From Rachicladosporium sp. CCFEE 5018 (Eukaryota > Ascomycota > Dothideomycetes > Cladosporiales > Cladosporiaceae): a stretch of DNA of 64,000 nt. Positions within the stretch are counted from its first letter, which is position 1. Each line of letters opens with the position of its first letter. The notes under the pieces are model-generated. The model was not told the origin of the DNA. It worked only from the letters and a program-made list of their open reading frames with translations, and did not search any database. The stretch is from contig KZ111149.1 of NCBI GenBank assembly GCA_002077045.2, forward strand, positions 1,443,677-1,507,676. Reading direction: 5' to 3'. Positions 10,568 to 21,999 of the stretch are shown one piece after another. A program made the translations under genes and the position numbers.

Positions 10568-11516
10568 TTGTATAGTGACTCGTTGACACAACGACTATGT
10601 ACAGCAATGGTAAACAGCTCCATCTTCACTACAGGCGACATAGCAAATGTTATATGCGATGCTCTCGTCACGGCAATGTCTGGTTCAGAGCATGTAACCG
10701 CGTGAGGTACCCCGCAATGTCATCGAAGCCGAGGGCGGGGTCGAAGTTCGAGGGTCCACGGAAATTGTCGGGAGAGAGGACGCCCGATCGGGAAATTTGG
10801 GACGCCATGTGAGCTTTCCTCACTTTAACGAAGTTACAGGAGAGCGAATGCGCTCCCGAAACATACTCATGCTCGGTTTGATACTGCTATTACGAATGTG
10901 TTATTTGAGCTTCATGTATTAGCGGCTGCTCTTAGGCAAATAACGTCCCAATGCGGCAACAAGACAAAGGGCAGGATACAGTATGCCCACCACGCTGCCG
11001 ATTCTACATCTTGTTAAGATGATCGAATATAGTGTCGTATCGGGATATTTACACGTCTTTCGATGTCTCCCGCCAGAGAACTGACGTAGCAGACCCATGC
11101 ACCACATGCTTTGCCTGACGAAGATGGCAGAAACGTCACATAGAGTGACAGGATAGGCTGCCAGAAGCTCCATCGTAGCCGCGGGGCAGGATATTCGACC
11201 CTGGCGAGCGGCTATGAGAGCAGGCTGTATCTTAGGCAGATGGGAGGATATAGCACAATCTTTGACGGTTGCTTTTGGCTTCTTTGTTCGAAAGTCCCGG
11301 TGTCTTGGTTTGTTGGGGCGTTTGGCTTGCTTTTCTTATTGTCTACAGCTGCATTTTGGCCACCTCCAGAATGTCTCTTGCTGTGGGCTAGAGCTATATG
11401 TCCAATCGCCTCGCTAGCACAAGACGCACTGCTCAGTGTGATCGCTTCCTTGGATTCTGTGAGTATCGCCAAGCACAGGACTCCGTGTGCTTATGGCCAA
11501 TAGAATGAGCTTCAAG
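10568..11516. other. Intergenic, nothing supported
   Basis: This holds the promoter of the dehydrogenase (transcribed leftward from 10567). The short open frames on both strands have no recognisable content. Confidence 0.35.
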
Positions 11517-12080
11517 CCTTCATATGCTGTTGTAGGCATACCAGTGGTCGAAAGGCTCGCGTTCAAGTCCTCTGTCACTGCCAACCAGATCTTGCGCGAC
11601 GCCGCTCAAGAAGCGTGGTTCAAAGCCGTCACTTATCACGGCTTCATCGGCCTTCGCGACTGGTCGTCGACACCACTCGTGTGACAGGCAGCTTCCTCAG
11701 GACCGAGCTGTTCCACACTCATGGTCGCCAGCTCAACCTTCATGTCCATCTCTGCCACAACTACGAAAAGCCCATGATCGAGACCCTGCTGGATCTCCTT
11801 CACCCCTAAAAGAATCTGCGCTACGTCAAGATCAAGTGTTGTCCGCGCTAGCACTACAGCTACGGGGGTCACGGCGATCCAAATGACACCATCGTCGTCA
11901 AGACTGCGCAGGACAAGCTAGACGAGTGGGTGAAGGAGGTAGAGCCGAGGGTGCGCGAGGCGTTGGAGGGAAGCAAGTTGTTGGAGCTGTTCGAGATGAA
12001 GAGGGTGGGTGCTCGAGGTATGGAGTTAACGCAATCAGGATCTGGGATTCTTTCGGAGCGGTTGGATGGTGAGTCAGCAT
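11517..12080 (+). pseudogene. F-box-like family member, decayed
   Basis: Two adjoining frames reproduce the body of the family found at 12.5-17.5 kb. The first carries ILRDAAQEAWFKAVTY (compare ARAIEEWFSYVTY in the next gene). After a shift near 11670 the second carries ELFHTHGRQLNLHVHL (compare DLFKAHGKHLILTAVI). Stops at about 11807 and 11850 interrupt the rest, after which an uninterrupted acidic tail continues to about 12080. The N-terminal LPxEL segment is missing or unrecognisable. With one frameshift and at least two stops it should not give a full protein. Confidence 0.7.
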
Positions 12081-12520
12081 AAATCAAGTTGGCAATTGGC
12101 GCGAGCTTTGCTTCACAAGCGCGATGACTGGAGGAGTACAGTCAGCAGTAATAGTGCTGACCTTCGGCGAACTTACCATATTTCGTCTTTCCGTTCCCTA
12201 TCTTCCATCTGCTTGCATTCTTCGCGTTTCGTCGACGAGCCATGCGCATACAGCTACCAGTCCGAGCTACTGCCATATATATGCATCAGTCATGACGGTT
12301 GTCAAAACTGGATACATTCTCCGACAGCTGATAGTACAGTCCATACGGTAATCCCGAAAGAGCACATCGCCGGTCATCTTTGGCACAGCACCATACACCG
12401 ACGCTCTCATCGGGTCGAAGTTCACTGTTCGCGTAGGCTATCATACTTCTCAGCTGCCATCAACGCATCGCAGCCTAGCCTTCCTCATCTCTGCACATCC
12501 ACGAATCTCGACTTGCTAAC

Positions 12521-13266
12521 ATGACGGATTCACGAAGCACCACGCCATCACACGAGACCAGCTCGATATCTACTAAGCCACCTCTCAAGGAAGTGACAGA
12601 CTCCGATGAGCCGTACGCAGGTGCCAAGGCAATCGTACAGAATTTTCGCTTACCATCGACAGCTTCCTCTTCCTTGATCTTCCACCGGAGCTTCAGTCCA
12701 AGATCTATCGTCACCTCATTGACGACAAGGTCGCCTCCACTGGACGCTTCAACACCTGTCGCAACCGCTGGGATATCATATCGACCTACCCAGCCATCCG
12801 AGAAGCCGATGTCGAGAGCGCTATCGACTCCATGACCTTCTGCCTAGGTCTCCGCGCGAGAGCCATTGAGGAGTGGTTCAGCTACGTCACTTACGTCGGC
12901 CTGGTCACCTGCAAAGCACACAGCGTCCGTGGCCGAGACTCGTACAAGATACCCGAGATCCACACGCCTTCCATCGAGTCTGATCTGTTCAAGGCACATG
13001 GGAAGCACCTCATACTCACTGCAGTCATCGGCATCGATAGCCTGGACCAGGCATTCATGTTCATGACGAGAATCGCAGAAAGATGTGTAAAGCTGGTCAC
13101 GCTTGCCATCTCGGTTAGCGCGGCTGGTCAAAGTGTGGATGCCTGGAGCACGGCGGAGAAGGCGATGATCCGTGTCAAGTTCAACGCCATGAAGAAGCAG
13201 CTCCTGTGGCACTCGAAGCTGAGAGGGCTCCCGGATGACTTCTCGATGACGTTAATCATGGGCTGA
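12521..13266 (+). CDS. F-box-like (LPxEL) tandem family protein 1
   Basis: Exons 12521-12612 and 12663-13266 (50-nt intron, GTACGC donor, GACAG acceptor, phase 2) encode 231 residues. A Ser/Thr-rich leader of about 30 residues precedes FLDLPPELQSKIYRHLI, an F-box-like first helix. A conserved aromatic helix (EEWFSYVTY) and a DLFKAHGKHLIL strand follow. Members of this kind in ascomycetes are usually unannotated; F-box proteins recruit substrates to SCF ubiquitin ligases, but only the first helix is visible here, so the role is an inference. The three downstream paralogues share the intron at the same place, immediately before the LPxEL helix. Confidence 0.75.
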
Positions 13267-13929
13267 GACAGCCACTGTTAGTCAGTCTTTGCTCCGAAGT
13301 GGAGCAGTCAATGCCCTGAGATGGGAAGAGAAGTCTTGCGGTGTCGACGCGGGATCAAGATTGTCTAAGTGCACATAGCTTATCTGCTCATGCCCTATGA
13401 GGTTTTGATGCCAACAGCGTCTTCGGTCCAGTGTCATCGTAAGTTTGAGCAGCCTTGCGGCTACAGCGCTTCTGCAGCCGGACGGGCGTCAGAGTCCCTG
13501 CTGCATAGCGTCGCGAAGCATGGATTCGGGCAGTGTACATGTGCAGCCAATCCATGAAGTGCTGATAAGAATGAGTCAGACTGCCTATTCATCAACGAGC
13601 TATTCCCTCCGCGTGCGTTCTTTTTGTCATTGCTGTAGAGGGTGGAGAAAGCAGATTGTCTGTCTGTGGTTCTGTTTGATGCCAGAAAGCACTGGCTCCG
13701 TCTGATAGGACTCTCATTCGGTACAAGACCGCCAAATCATGATCTACATATTTTCTGCTACTCTCCCGCGCATCTCGTCCTCCCTCTGATGCATTTACTT
13801 CACTTTGGGCTCGGCTTCGGCGCTAGCACCCGATTGGCTCACGGAATATGTACACACCTGTTCATATAGCGAAATCCTCGTCTTCCACTTCTTGACTAAC
13901 CAATATACTCAAAAGATCGATTCTTGACC

Positions 13930-14837
13930 ATGGCGGACACCAGACCAACTCCGCAGCGCTCCAGCAAGAGATCCACGCAGCCTAGAACGTCAAACACGTC
14001 CGAGTGAGCAGAGCCAGTGTCTCATGTTCGTACCTTCCAGATTCTGACCTGTACAGAGTCGTCCCATCTTCCTCCGAAAGGGCGATCGAAGAGGAAAGGC
14101 GTAGGAACAATGGATCCATCCCGTCCTACACAGATTGCATGATCAGGCGTGAGGGGGGCGCGCTCATGTTCAATGGACCGTACGTCGCGTCTAACGGCGA
14201 GCCTACTTCTACATTCCTGACTGCCCACAGACTCCAGTTCCTTCGCTTCCCAACAGAGCTTCAGCTGAACGTACTTACGCCGATCCTCGACCGCGCTATC
14301 AAATCTAATGCAAGCTACGACACCGAGACGAAGCGCTGGACTCTCAATTCATTCTCCGCCACAGTTGCACATGCGCACACAATCAAGACATTGAATCCGC
14401 TGTCATACAACCGTTCAATCCGCGCATCCATCCTCAAGGTCTGGTTTGAGCGCATCACCTTGACTTCGGACGTCGTCTGCCGCGTGACCACCATCACTGA
14501 TCCCACCGGCAACACACAAGTCTCTCGCAAGACCAAGATCATGGACTCGCTCGTTCGCTCGCGCCTCTTCACGGCCAACGGCCAGCACGTGATCTTACTC
14601 ACTGCTGCTCCTATCGGCCAGTTGCCCTCGGTGCTGAGTTACATCAGGTGCTTCGCAAAGGCATGTGCGAGCCTCAAAACCATGGTCGTGAAAGTCGAGG
14701 TCGCTGGAATTCGTACGGTGAGGGCGCTCAACAGACTTACTATCTTGGGCGTTTTTCACCTCTGGCTCGTCGGGTACAAAACCTTCATTGCGCGCTCAGG
14801 ACTGGAGAAAGTGGAGGTCTCGCTTGTCCTTCTTTGA
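13930..14837 (+). CDS. F-box-like (LPxEL) tandem family protein 2
   Basis: Exons 13930-14003, 14057-14179 and 14231-14837 give 267 residues. Intron 1 (53 nt, GTGAGC/TACAG) bypasses an in-frame TGA. Intron 2 (51 nt, GTACGT/CACAG) is a multiple of three and so could be retained without a stop, but its position matches the family intron before the F-box-like helix (here FLRFPTELQLNVLTPIL). The body carries LKVWFERITL and RLFTANGQHVILL, matching the family's aromatic helix and HGRHL strand. Basic, Ser-rich N-terminus; no signal peptide or membrane segment. Confidence 0.75.
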
Positions 14838-15369
14838 GGTTAACGTTTCTAGACCCATGATTGTGGACTGATCTGCATTGGGTCAATGAAAACATCATGT
14901 CTTTTGTGGTAGGAGTCTATTGATGGCAAGCACCACACGCTGGTTCGCGATACTTGATGATGGTTGTTGGTAGAGACTGTCCACAGCAATTGTAGCTTTC
15001 CCTCTTGCCAGTTCTCGACTTCTACTTACTATACGCTGTCCTTAGCGCTCTCGCTTTCACTTCCCAGGTGCGGCGCGTTCTGCCCGTGTATTCACTGCCC
15101 GGAGTCCGAGCATGTATCATCAGGCGTGCAGCACATGATGCCGCGTCGCGTTTCGGGCTACGTCAGGGGCTAGCCCCTTCCCTTTCCTGGAATTCTGAAG
15201 TGGTCGGCGTCCTGCATGTCCCACTGGGACTCCAGCCTACCATCACTTCTCGACTTATACATAGACCTCTGCCACCGTAGCGGTCCCTACCCAAGTCTCA
15301 ACCTGGAGACTTGAGGCCTTCGCATCTCTCCTTGCAGCGGACAACAACACTATCGTCGATGCTGACAGC

Positions 15370-16146
15370 ATGGTCGCGACTTTACGAGCCTCGCACGCGG
15401 CAAATGGCAGCCCGTCTACTCTCTTGGACATCACAACGCTCGCATCGTCTAGCTCCGCTACGGGTGCAGACTCTACACCCCGCCCCTTGCAAACATCGTC
15501 CACAATCAGCTTCACTGAAAGCAAGTCCACGACCAGCTGGGACAGCGACACGTACACACCCCTCACCGATGGTACTGCTTCTCCAGCCTACTCCACCAGG
15601 AGTAGCCAGTCCTCTACCGCAACCTGCGACGATCAGTCAGCCATTCAATCGCCTCGCAAACTGCGTGTAGCTTTGACTCGCGACGTCGCGATCAACGGTC
15701 AAAAGCACTCTATGACTCTGGCGACGTGAGTGCTTCATCATGCCACTGTCTTAAGTCTTTGCTCATTGAGATCCAGAGTGAGACTTGAAGACCTGCCCGC
15801 CGAGCTCCTCGAGGACATATACAAGCCCATCATCCGCGAAAGCATCGGCGCAATGCCAGGAATCAGTCGCCAGTACCTTCTCCCGAACTGCAAATCGATG
15901 GTAGAAGCCGATCGCAACGAAAAGCTGCGTCGAATCGAGCGCGTCCTCGCTTGCGCTCCCTCCCGACTCCTGCACGCCGTGGCGCAGACCTGCTTCTTCG
16001 ATCTCGTCACCTACGATGCCACGATCCAAGCCAGCCTCTCCAGTCATGCTTTGAGGGAGGGCTGCCGGGATGTTGCATCGTGCTGCGATAGATTCATCGT
16101 CGAGGCTATGCTAGCCAGCAGATCATGGTCACACGGGGCGCGCTGA
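15370..16146 (+). CDS. F-box-like (LPxEL) tandem family protein 3, C-terminally short
   Basis: Exons 15370-15725 and 15777-16146 (51-nt intron, GTGAGT donor, ATCCAG acceptor, phase 2) encode 241 residues. The N-terminal 118 residues are Ser/Thr-rich and low complexity, much longer than in its neighbours. After the intron come VRLEDLPAELLEDIYKPII and TCFFDLVTYDA, the two family landmarks. The frame then ends with SRSWSHGAR and lacks the HGRHL strand and everything beyond. No continuation is visible downstream, so this copy looks truncated or recombined at the 3' end. Confidence 0.65.
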
Positions 16147-16651
16147 ATGCAGCTTGCTCTCTGGCGACTCCCCTTTGTGCACCCAGGGTGCCACATGAGT
16201 TCTGTTTTATTGCAAGATTCTTTGTCGGCCCTGCCCCAAATCCCCGCCTGATGTCAGAGTGCTTGTTATATCTTCTCCGCTATGTAGCTACTGCGAAACC
16301 ATCATATAGCTTCACGACCTCTCCATGGCTCCATGTTCGCGGTTCATGAACTGCTCACTAATTACTTCTCTCCTCTGGTACTCCCTGACTACACAAACCA
16401 TGGCAGTTTGTCATTTTCGTCCATTCACGCCTGTCTCTCCGCGTTAGTGATTTACATGCGAAAGTCACTACAAACCCACATGTCGGGAATGGTGAACACG
16501 TGTCGAGGCTTCACGCCCGCCAGTCTCCTGACTCACCCTGCCCCGACTACTTAAGGACTCTCGCCCAGCTCCCAATACGGCCCTTCTTCCTTCCAGCATG
16601 TCGCTTACGACTGGGTGAACACACAATACACACACCACCACCACCATCATC

Positions 16652-17492
16652 ATGGGCAATCTTCTTTCAACTCTTCGTCCTTTGTTTCCCAAGCGGGTGG
16701 AAGATCCGAACTTGCTATACGCGAACAGCAATTGGGTTGACGATCTTGACGCGCCTCATCATGTCAACAATGACCCCATCAACGGCGACTTTGTGCCTGA
16801 CGGCGACGTGCCGGCGATCAACTACACTTGGTACCTCTCTAGCAACAACGCTGCGCCAAGCACCGCTACCGTCATCTCTACTGCGAACAACAGGTCAGCC
16901 ACTCTACCTTGACGGATGCAAAGACCTTAAGTACTGACAATTTCGCAGCCCCATCACTATCCTCCCAACCGAAGTCCTCCGCATCATTCTCTCCCCAATG
17001 ATCACGCTCAACATCACCACCACCCCAGCCTGGCAAACCCTCCTCGACAACGGTCTGTACGAGATCCAAGAAGATCACTCTACTGAAGTCCGACGCGTCA
17101 ACCACATTGTCTCAATCGCACCAAGCAGCAACCTTCGACGTGTCGCCATGGCGCTCTTCTTCGAGAAGACGGCGCATGCATGCTTCATCGACTCCACGTC
17201 AACTGGCGTACACCTCCGTTGCGACTTCGTGGAGACGACAATATTCCGCACCCACGGACGGCATCTGAGGGTCATGTTGGTGATCGCTGATGCGACCGTC
17301 ATTGTCGCAGCAGTCGCAAAGCTGGGTGATATCATGGTCGAGTGCGAGATGTTGGAGGTAACTGTGCTCGAGCTGCACAACAGCAGCGGGCTGGACTGTC
17401 AGGGACGCAAAGAGCTGAGGCAGGAAATCGCAGATATGCTGAACGCGAATGAAGAGGAGCTCTGCGGAACGGTGGAGTTGGACAACTTTTGA
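16652..17492 (+). CDS. F-box-like (LPxEL) tandem family protein 4
   Basis: Exons 16652-16893 and 16949-17492 (55-nt intron, GTCAGC donor, TACTGAC branch-like site, TTCGCAG acceptor, phase 2) encode 261 residues. The intron again sits just before the F-box-like helix (ITILPTEVLRIILSPMI). ALFFEKTAHACF and TIFRTHGRHLRVMLVI follow, the clearest copy of the family strand. The C-terminus is acidic. The leader exon is Asn/Asp-rich and unlike those of the other copies, so leaders evolve fast while the core is kept. Confidence 0.75.
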
Positions 17493-17606
17493 GGGCGAAG
17501 AGAGGAGAGAGGAGAGAAACATTAAAAGACTGCTAGAGACAGGAGATGCTTCGAGACTGGAATATTGCCGCGGAGCGGGAAAGAAGCTGAACAAATGTAG
17601 AGACGT

Positions 17607-17912
17607 TCAGAACGACAGCATGGCCTCTTGGTGATAAACAAGAGAGGCTGCAACCAGATCGAAGCTCTTACAACTTGGTAGGAGAGGGCGAGGGTAGACC
17701 CTAGACTCGGAAACCCATAGCTCGGTATGATCATGCTTTCCAGAGTATCTTCGGATGTCCAGATTGAGAACACGAGGTTCTCGAGTCTTATTCAGGTCGA
17801 CTCCGGGTATCGCGAAGTCTGCAGTAGTGAGGATCGTTTTGGCTGAGCGGTCCTGAGGTAGGCGTATATCAGAGCCAACGCCCTTAGCAGCGCAGAAATA
17901 AGGTGCGGACAT
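17607..17912 (-). CDS. Unrecognised 101-residue ORF, doubtful
   Basis: An ATG at 17912 opens a frame to 17607; the open frame extends upstream without ATG to about 18107. Composition is protein-like (DFAIPGVDLNKTREPRVLNLD) but nothing is recognised. It may be a relic exon of a longer gene, since it lies just upstream of, and divergent from, the gene at 18229. Confidence 0.22.
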   Translation of the reverse strand: MSAPYFCAAKGVGSDIRLPQDRSAKTILTTADFAIPGVDLNKTREPRVLNLDIRRYSGKHDHTELWVSESRVYPRPLLPSCKSFDLVAASLVYHQEAMLSF

Positions 17913-18228
17913 ACCTGTATCCCCAGAGCTGTGCGTACTATCATGCTGCGTCGAGCCGGTCTTTCGGAGAGGTAGACTGGTATGAACAGTAGAAGCAGTA
18001 GCCGGTTGCAATAAGCATGAGGGAAGCCTAGAACGCCGCAGAGCCTCGGAAGATCGACGTCTTTCCGTCCATCGCAGTCGTCTAGTCTTCAAGAATTCCG
18101 TGAACACGAGAACACGAAAATCGAGGCCGGGCTGCCACTCCGTCGGACACCCCTCGATCCTTAGCGTCCGCTTTCAGCACCGCAGTAGTCTCGCATCGAA
18201 ACCTCGATCGTCTACAATCTCTCCTGCA

Positions 18229-18879
18229 ATGGCATCTCCCTCCGCCGCAGAGACTGCCTCCGCCGCAGAGACTGCCTCCGCCGCAGAGACTGCCTCCGCC
18301 GCAGAGACCGCCTCCCCTGCCTCCGCTCGCTCAACAAGTCCTCCGCGTTCGTCCAGTCTTCCCGTAAGTTGTTCATCCCATGAATGATCTTACAGCGCAC
18401 GGAATCATCCCTGACCCGAGTCCTAGACCATCTATCCTCCCTTCCCCGGCATCCCAACCGGCGCATCAGCCTCGAATTCTTCGAGTCCAAGCGCATCGGC
18501 AGAGGGATCCTCGACTGCCAGTACCAACAGCGTTGATGACAAGGCTGTGAAGAGGGAGTCGAGCGATGAGGAAGAGAGGGCAGCTCGTGCTAGCACGTCA
18601 CCCTCGAGCTCTGAAGCTGTCGAGTCGAGCGGGTCTGCCGGTGAAGAGGAAGGTAGAATGTCGAGTGAGAAAGCTGCTCATTTGCAGGGCATCGCCGCTC
18701 AAGCCCTCGCCCAAGCCACAGGCTCCGGGAGCAATGCCAGTAGCAGTGAGGCCGTCTCTCCTCGTCGTGCAGCAGAGCTGCAGATCATCGCTGCTGCTGC
18801 CCTCGCTCATGCCGCTGAATCTGGAAGCCATGCTCCGGGCAGTGAGCTCTCCTCGCCAGGTCAGGGTGCTGCTCAGTAG
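18229..18879 (+). CDS. Low-complexity Ala/Ser/Glu-rich repeat protein
   Basis: Exons 18229-18363 and 18427-18879 (63-nt intron, GTAAGT donor, CCTAG acceptor, phase 0) encode 195 residues. Near the N-terminus a six-residue unit (ASAAET) is repeated about four times from an 18-bp DNA repeat. A Ser/Glu acidic stretch follows, then two copies of a helical unit: KAAHLQGIAAQALAQA and RAAELQIIAAAALAHA. A third copy (QAAYLQRVAAAVLAEM) lies downstream at about 19035-19080 in the same frame but beyond two stops (18877 and 18970), so the gene was probably longer. Function unknown; probably intrinsically disordered with short helices. Confidence 0.5.
18241..18312 (+). repeat. 18-bp coding minisatellite, four copies
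   Basis: The unit TCCGCCGCAGAGACTGCC repeats four times head to tail; the last copy has one T-to-C change. It encodes the repeated ASAAET segment of the surrounding gene, so copy-number changes keep the frame. Confidence 0.9.
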
Positions 18880-19722
18880 ACTGCCGCGGCTGAGGTCCGG
18901 TTTCAAGTCGTGAGCAATCAGGATGCCGACGATGGCACTGGCAAAGAGAGCGAGGAGAATGATGGGAAATGAAGGGGTACTGAGGAGGAAGAGGATAGGG
19001 GTGAGGAGCAAGGAGACATCTCGCCCGAGCAGGCTGCTTACTTGCAGCGTGTCGCCGCTGCTGTGCTTGCGGAGATGAGGGAGGATTGATGCTCAGGCCG
19101 TCGGACTCGAGAATGTGACCATCTCAGATAATACTATGCTCCAGACCAGCGCGACCACTTTCCTGGGCATCGTATCTCTTGGACGCCTTAGACTTTCTGG
19201 AGCTTTCACACTGCGACGGCGGACATCAGCGGTGGTCAGGGTCATCGCCACGCCGTCAATAGTGCTTCGAGGCATCTATTCCATTCCACTGGAGCCTGAG
19301 TGTCCCAGCAATCGCAACAGCTTCCCGTCAGGAACACAACGCTGGAATGTATGGACATGGCAGAGAGAAGAGAGCGAGTGAAGTGTGAGCAAGCTTTGGG
19401 CATTCCCGAATTCCGGCCGTGATTGCCTGGGTGCCTCACTGTGGCTTCCCCACGCTGTTCGCGCATTGCTTCAAGATTAAGAGCATGCATGAAAGCCTGA
19501 CCCGTCGCAACCATATGCAGTAACGACAATGGGAGAGGTAGAAGATCTGAACGCATCAACTTCAATAATATCTACACCGTCCCAAAGCCAGTGTCAAGCC
19601 AGGGTATCTTCCCCTCCGACCAAATCCGAACGTTCTCATGTAATGCATGCAAACGCCTGTAGCAAAGCGTAGCGACTGTGTCCTCTCCTCGCTATCATCC
19701 TCCCAAGCCCCACGTCCTGCGT
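18880..19722. other. Intergenic with a coding relic at its start
   Basis: The first 210 bases continue the reading frame of the preceding gene past two stops and end with a third helical repeat at about 19035-19089. Beyond that I see no supported gene until the GPI-anchored protein, whose 3' end is at 19723. Confidence 0.4.
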
Positions 19723-20567
19723 CTACAACAACACAGCCCCAGCCAGCACACCCACAACACCCGCAGCGCCAGCCGCAAGCGCATACCCCGTCTCCTTCGC
19801 GCCACTACCGCTCGCCGTGCTAGCAGCCGATGCGCCGCTGGAAGTAGCCGTGTTCGTTGCCTGCGCGAGCTGAATGCCGAACTGCGTGCTTGTCACGGTC
19901 GTCACGGAGCCGGAGGTCGTGACTGCGGAGGTCACCACGCTGGTCGCGGTGGTGGAAGCCGTGCAGCCGGACCAGGTGGTCCAGGGGGCGGAGGTGGCCC
20001 ATGTGCCGCTCGTCCAGACTAGAATAGCACTGTCAGCATTTGCGCGAAGCGAGTGTGTCAGCCAGAGGGAGGTGACTTACCACTCCAAGTGCTATCAGGA
20101 CACCCATTCGTCCCCCACCACTTCGTCCACGGCCCCGCCGTCCAGCTGCCAGTGCTATCACTAGCCCAACCTCCCCATCCATTGCCCGGCCCACCGTGTC
20201 CAAACGGCCCATGCCCCATGCCATTACTCCACCCCTGTCCGCCATTCCCCCAAGGTCCACCCGTAGTCTGCGTCGCCCAGCTGCTCGCCGCGCTCGACCA
20301 AGCCGCGCCGTTAGCAGAAGCGTAGGAAGCGTAGCTGCTTAGCTCCGAGGGCAACGGGTGCGAGGAGGTGATGGAGGCCCATTCTGAGGTTGCGGTTGGC
20401 CAGGCTGTGAGGGAAACGGTGGAGGTCCAGGAAGCGAAGGCGGAGTACCAGGATGCGCCGTTACCGTTTGGTGGGCCCCAGTTGCCGTTGCCGCCGTTGG
20501 GAGGTCCGCCTTGAGGGGTGGCAGAGGCGAGCGCGAGGAGGGTGGATGCTGCGAGGGTGTACTTCAT
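19723..20567 (-). CDS. GPI-anchored, Ser/Thr/Trp-rich cell-surface protein
   Basis: Exons 20567-20081 and 20018-19723 (62-nt intron, GTAAGT donor, TTCTAG acceptor, phase 1) encode 260 residues. The N-terminus is a clear signal peptide (MKYTLAASTLLALASATP). The mature chain is rich in Gly, Asn, Trp, Ser and Thr with repeated WGNGG/GWSNG-like stretches and few charges. A Ser/Thr/Ala-rich stalk follows. The last 20 residues (LAAGAAGVVGVLAGAVLL preceded by Gly-Ser-Gly and a Lys-Glu) form a typical GPI-attachment tail. It should end up on the plasma membrane or in the wall as a glycoprotein. No catalytic motif is visible. Confidence 0.75.
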
Positions 20568-21999
20568 GATTGCGGTGTTGGTGGTGAGGAAGTTGGTAGT
20601 GGTGATGATAGTAGAGATTGTTATGCGACAGTGTAGAGAGAGATGTCAAGCAAGATCTTACCGCAAACAAGAAACGGGCGCGGCAGTCAATACAAGTACC
20701 CGGCAATGCCATGAAACAGGGTCAGCAACACCACGTCACGCACTCCGCCGGCTCTCCCCAGCCCCATCCTGCCCTCCTTCCCGACCACTCAGCCTTACGA
20801 TCCGCTGATCAGCTTCGGGGAATAGTACGCGGCTGCCAAGGGATTGTCGCATTGTTGTCGCGAGTCAGCGTCATGCTGTTGGTACAGCCAATCGCTATGC
20901 AGTGGTTGTCTTGGTGTACCGGATTGCGGTTGTCGCAGGAATCGGGATGGAGGAACTGACAGCGGGGAGCCGCAATGCTTGGCAGAGATGCCCGGAATAG
21001 AACGAGGCGCTGTGGAGATTTGTGGGATGATCGGCCGGAGCGTCGAGTGCCGACATGCCGAAGCTGATGTGAGGAAACTCGATCCTGTCATTTCTCCTTC
21101 TGTCACTGCCAACACCCGGGCAATTGCATATGTGGAACATTTTAGTGGTGCTGTACACTCTCATGTCACGCTATTGAAGCCGTGGTGCGTGGCTGGCTCA
21201 CTGATGGATTTGTGACCTTCTCATGGACCTACGGGGATGTTCAAGACGATCCTCCGCATGCGGCTGAAACATCTAAGCCTCAAGATCCTTCGCCGGCCAT
21301 GGTCCCATCTCACAGGATCTTGCATGACGTGGCTACCGGTACCTACTCGCGAGTATACAGAGGTCACTCGCGGTAGCTGATTGAAGAGGATCTCATCAGG
21401 AGTGCTACGTTCTCGAGTCTGAAACCGAGAGCAACAGTCTGACCTGCCGCTGCTATAGCTTCTCGGTCTTGCAAGATGGCAGGATTGCATTGAGCTCAAG
21501 ACTGCTATGAGTATCTAACACTGTGAATCACCGCGATGCAAGTATTGGTAGTCCGCAATCCATGAAGCCTCGCAGGCGTCTACATGGGGTGCTGCCTACC
21601 ATGCCGCTAGATTGATGTAGTAATAGGCAAGCCTGAGGCCGGCCGGGTAGAGGACCCAGAATCATTGAGATGCGCAGGTCTTGCGTGAGCGCATGTTGCG
21701 TAGTGTATGTAGAGGTGGCAAAGGGAAAGTGCAGCGAACGCCGAACTGTTAGAGAGCATGGCGATGGGTGTGTACTATCAATTGGACTGTATCGCCATCG
21801 CTGCAGACTTCTACTTTTGCTGAGCAGACGATATATACCAGAGTGTGCTGTCGAGCAGCCAATATGGCAAGCCGAGCCGAAGTCCCAGAACGCTAAGCTT
21901 GAATTCCGACCTCACTTCTTCGCGGCTGTGCTGAGTCTTGTTTGCAGTACTCCCATCACTCGACATTCGCGCGGCCATTATGTCAGAACATCGCCGACT
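20568..21999. other. Intergenic, nothing supported
   Basis: This holds the promoter of the GPI-anchored gene (leftward from 20567) and the 3' flank of the acidic protein gene ending at 22000. The long plus-strand frame at 21670-22344 is mostly the antisense of the acidic tracts of that gene and is not accepted. Confidence 0.4.

Noticed and set aside
12066..12520. A 152-codon plus-strand frame between the pseudogene and F-box-like gene 1
   Set aside because: Composition is not protein-like, it shares nothing with the family, and it runs into the leader of the next gene.
14180..14230. Reading F-box-like gene 2 straight through this 51-bp segment
   Set aside because: It is a multiple of three without a stop, but has GTACGT and CACAG ends and lies exactly at the family intron position, so I treat it as an intron.
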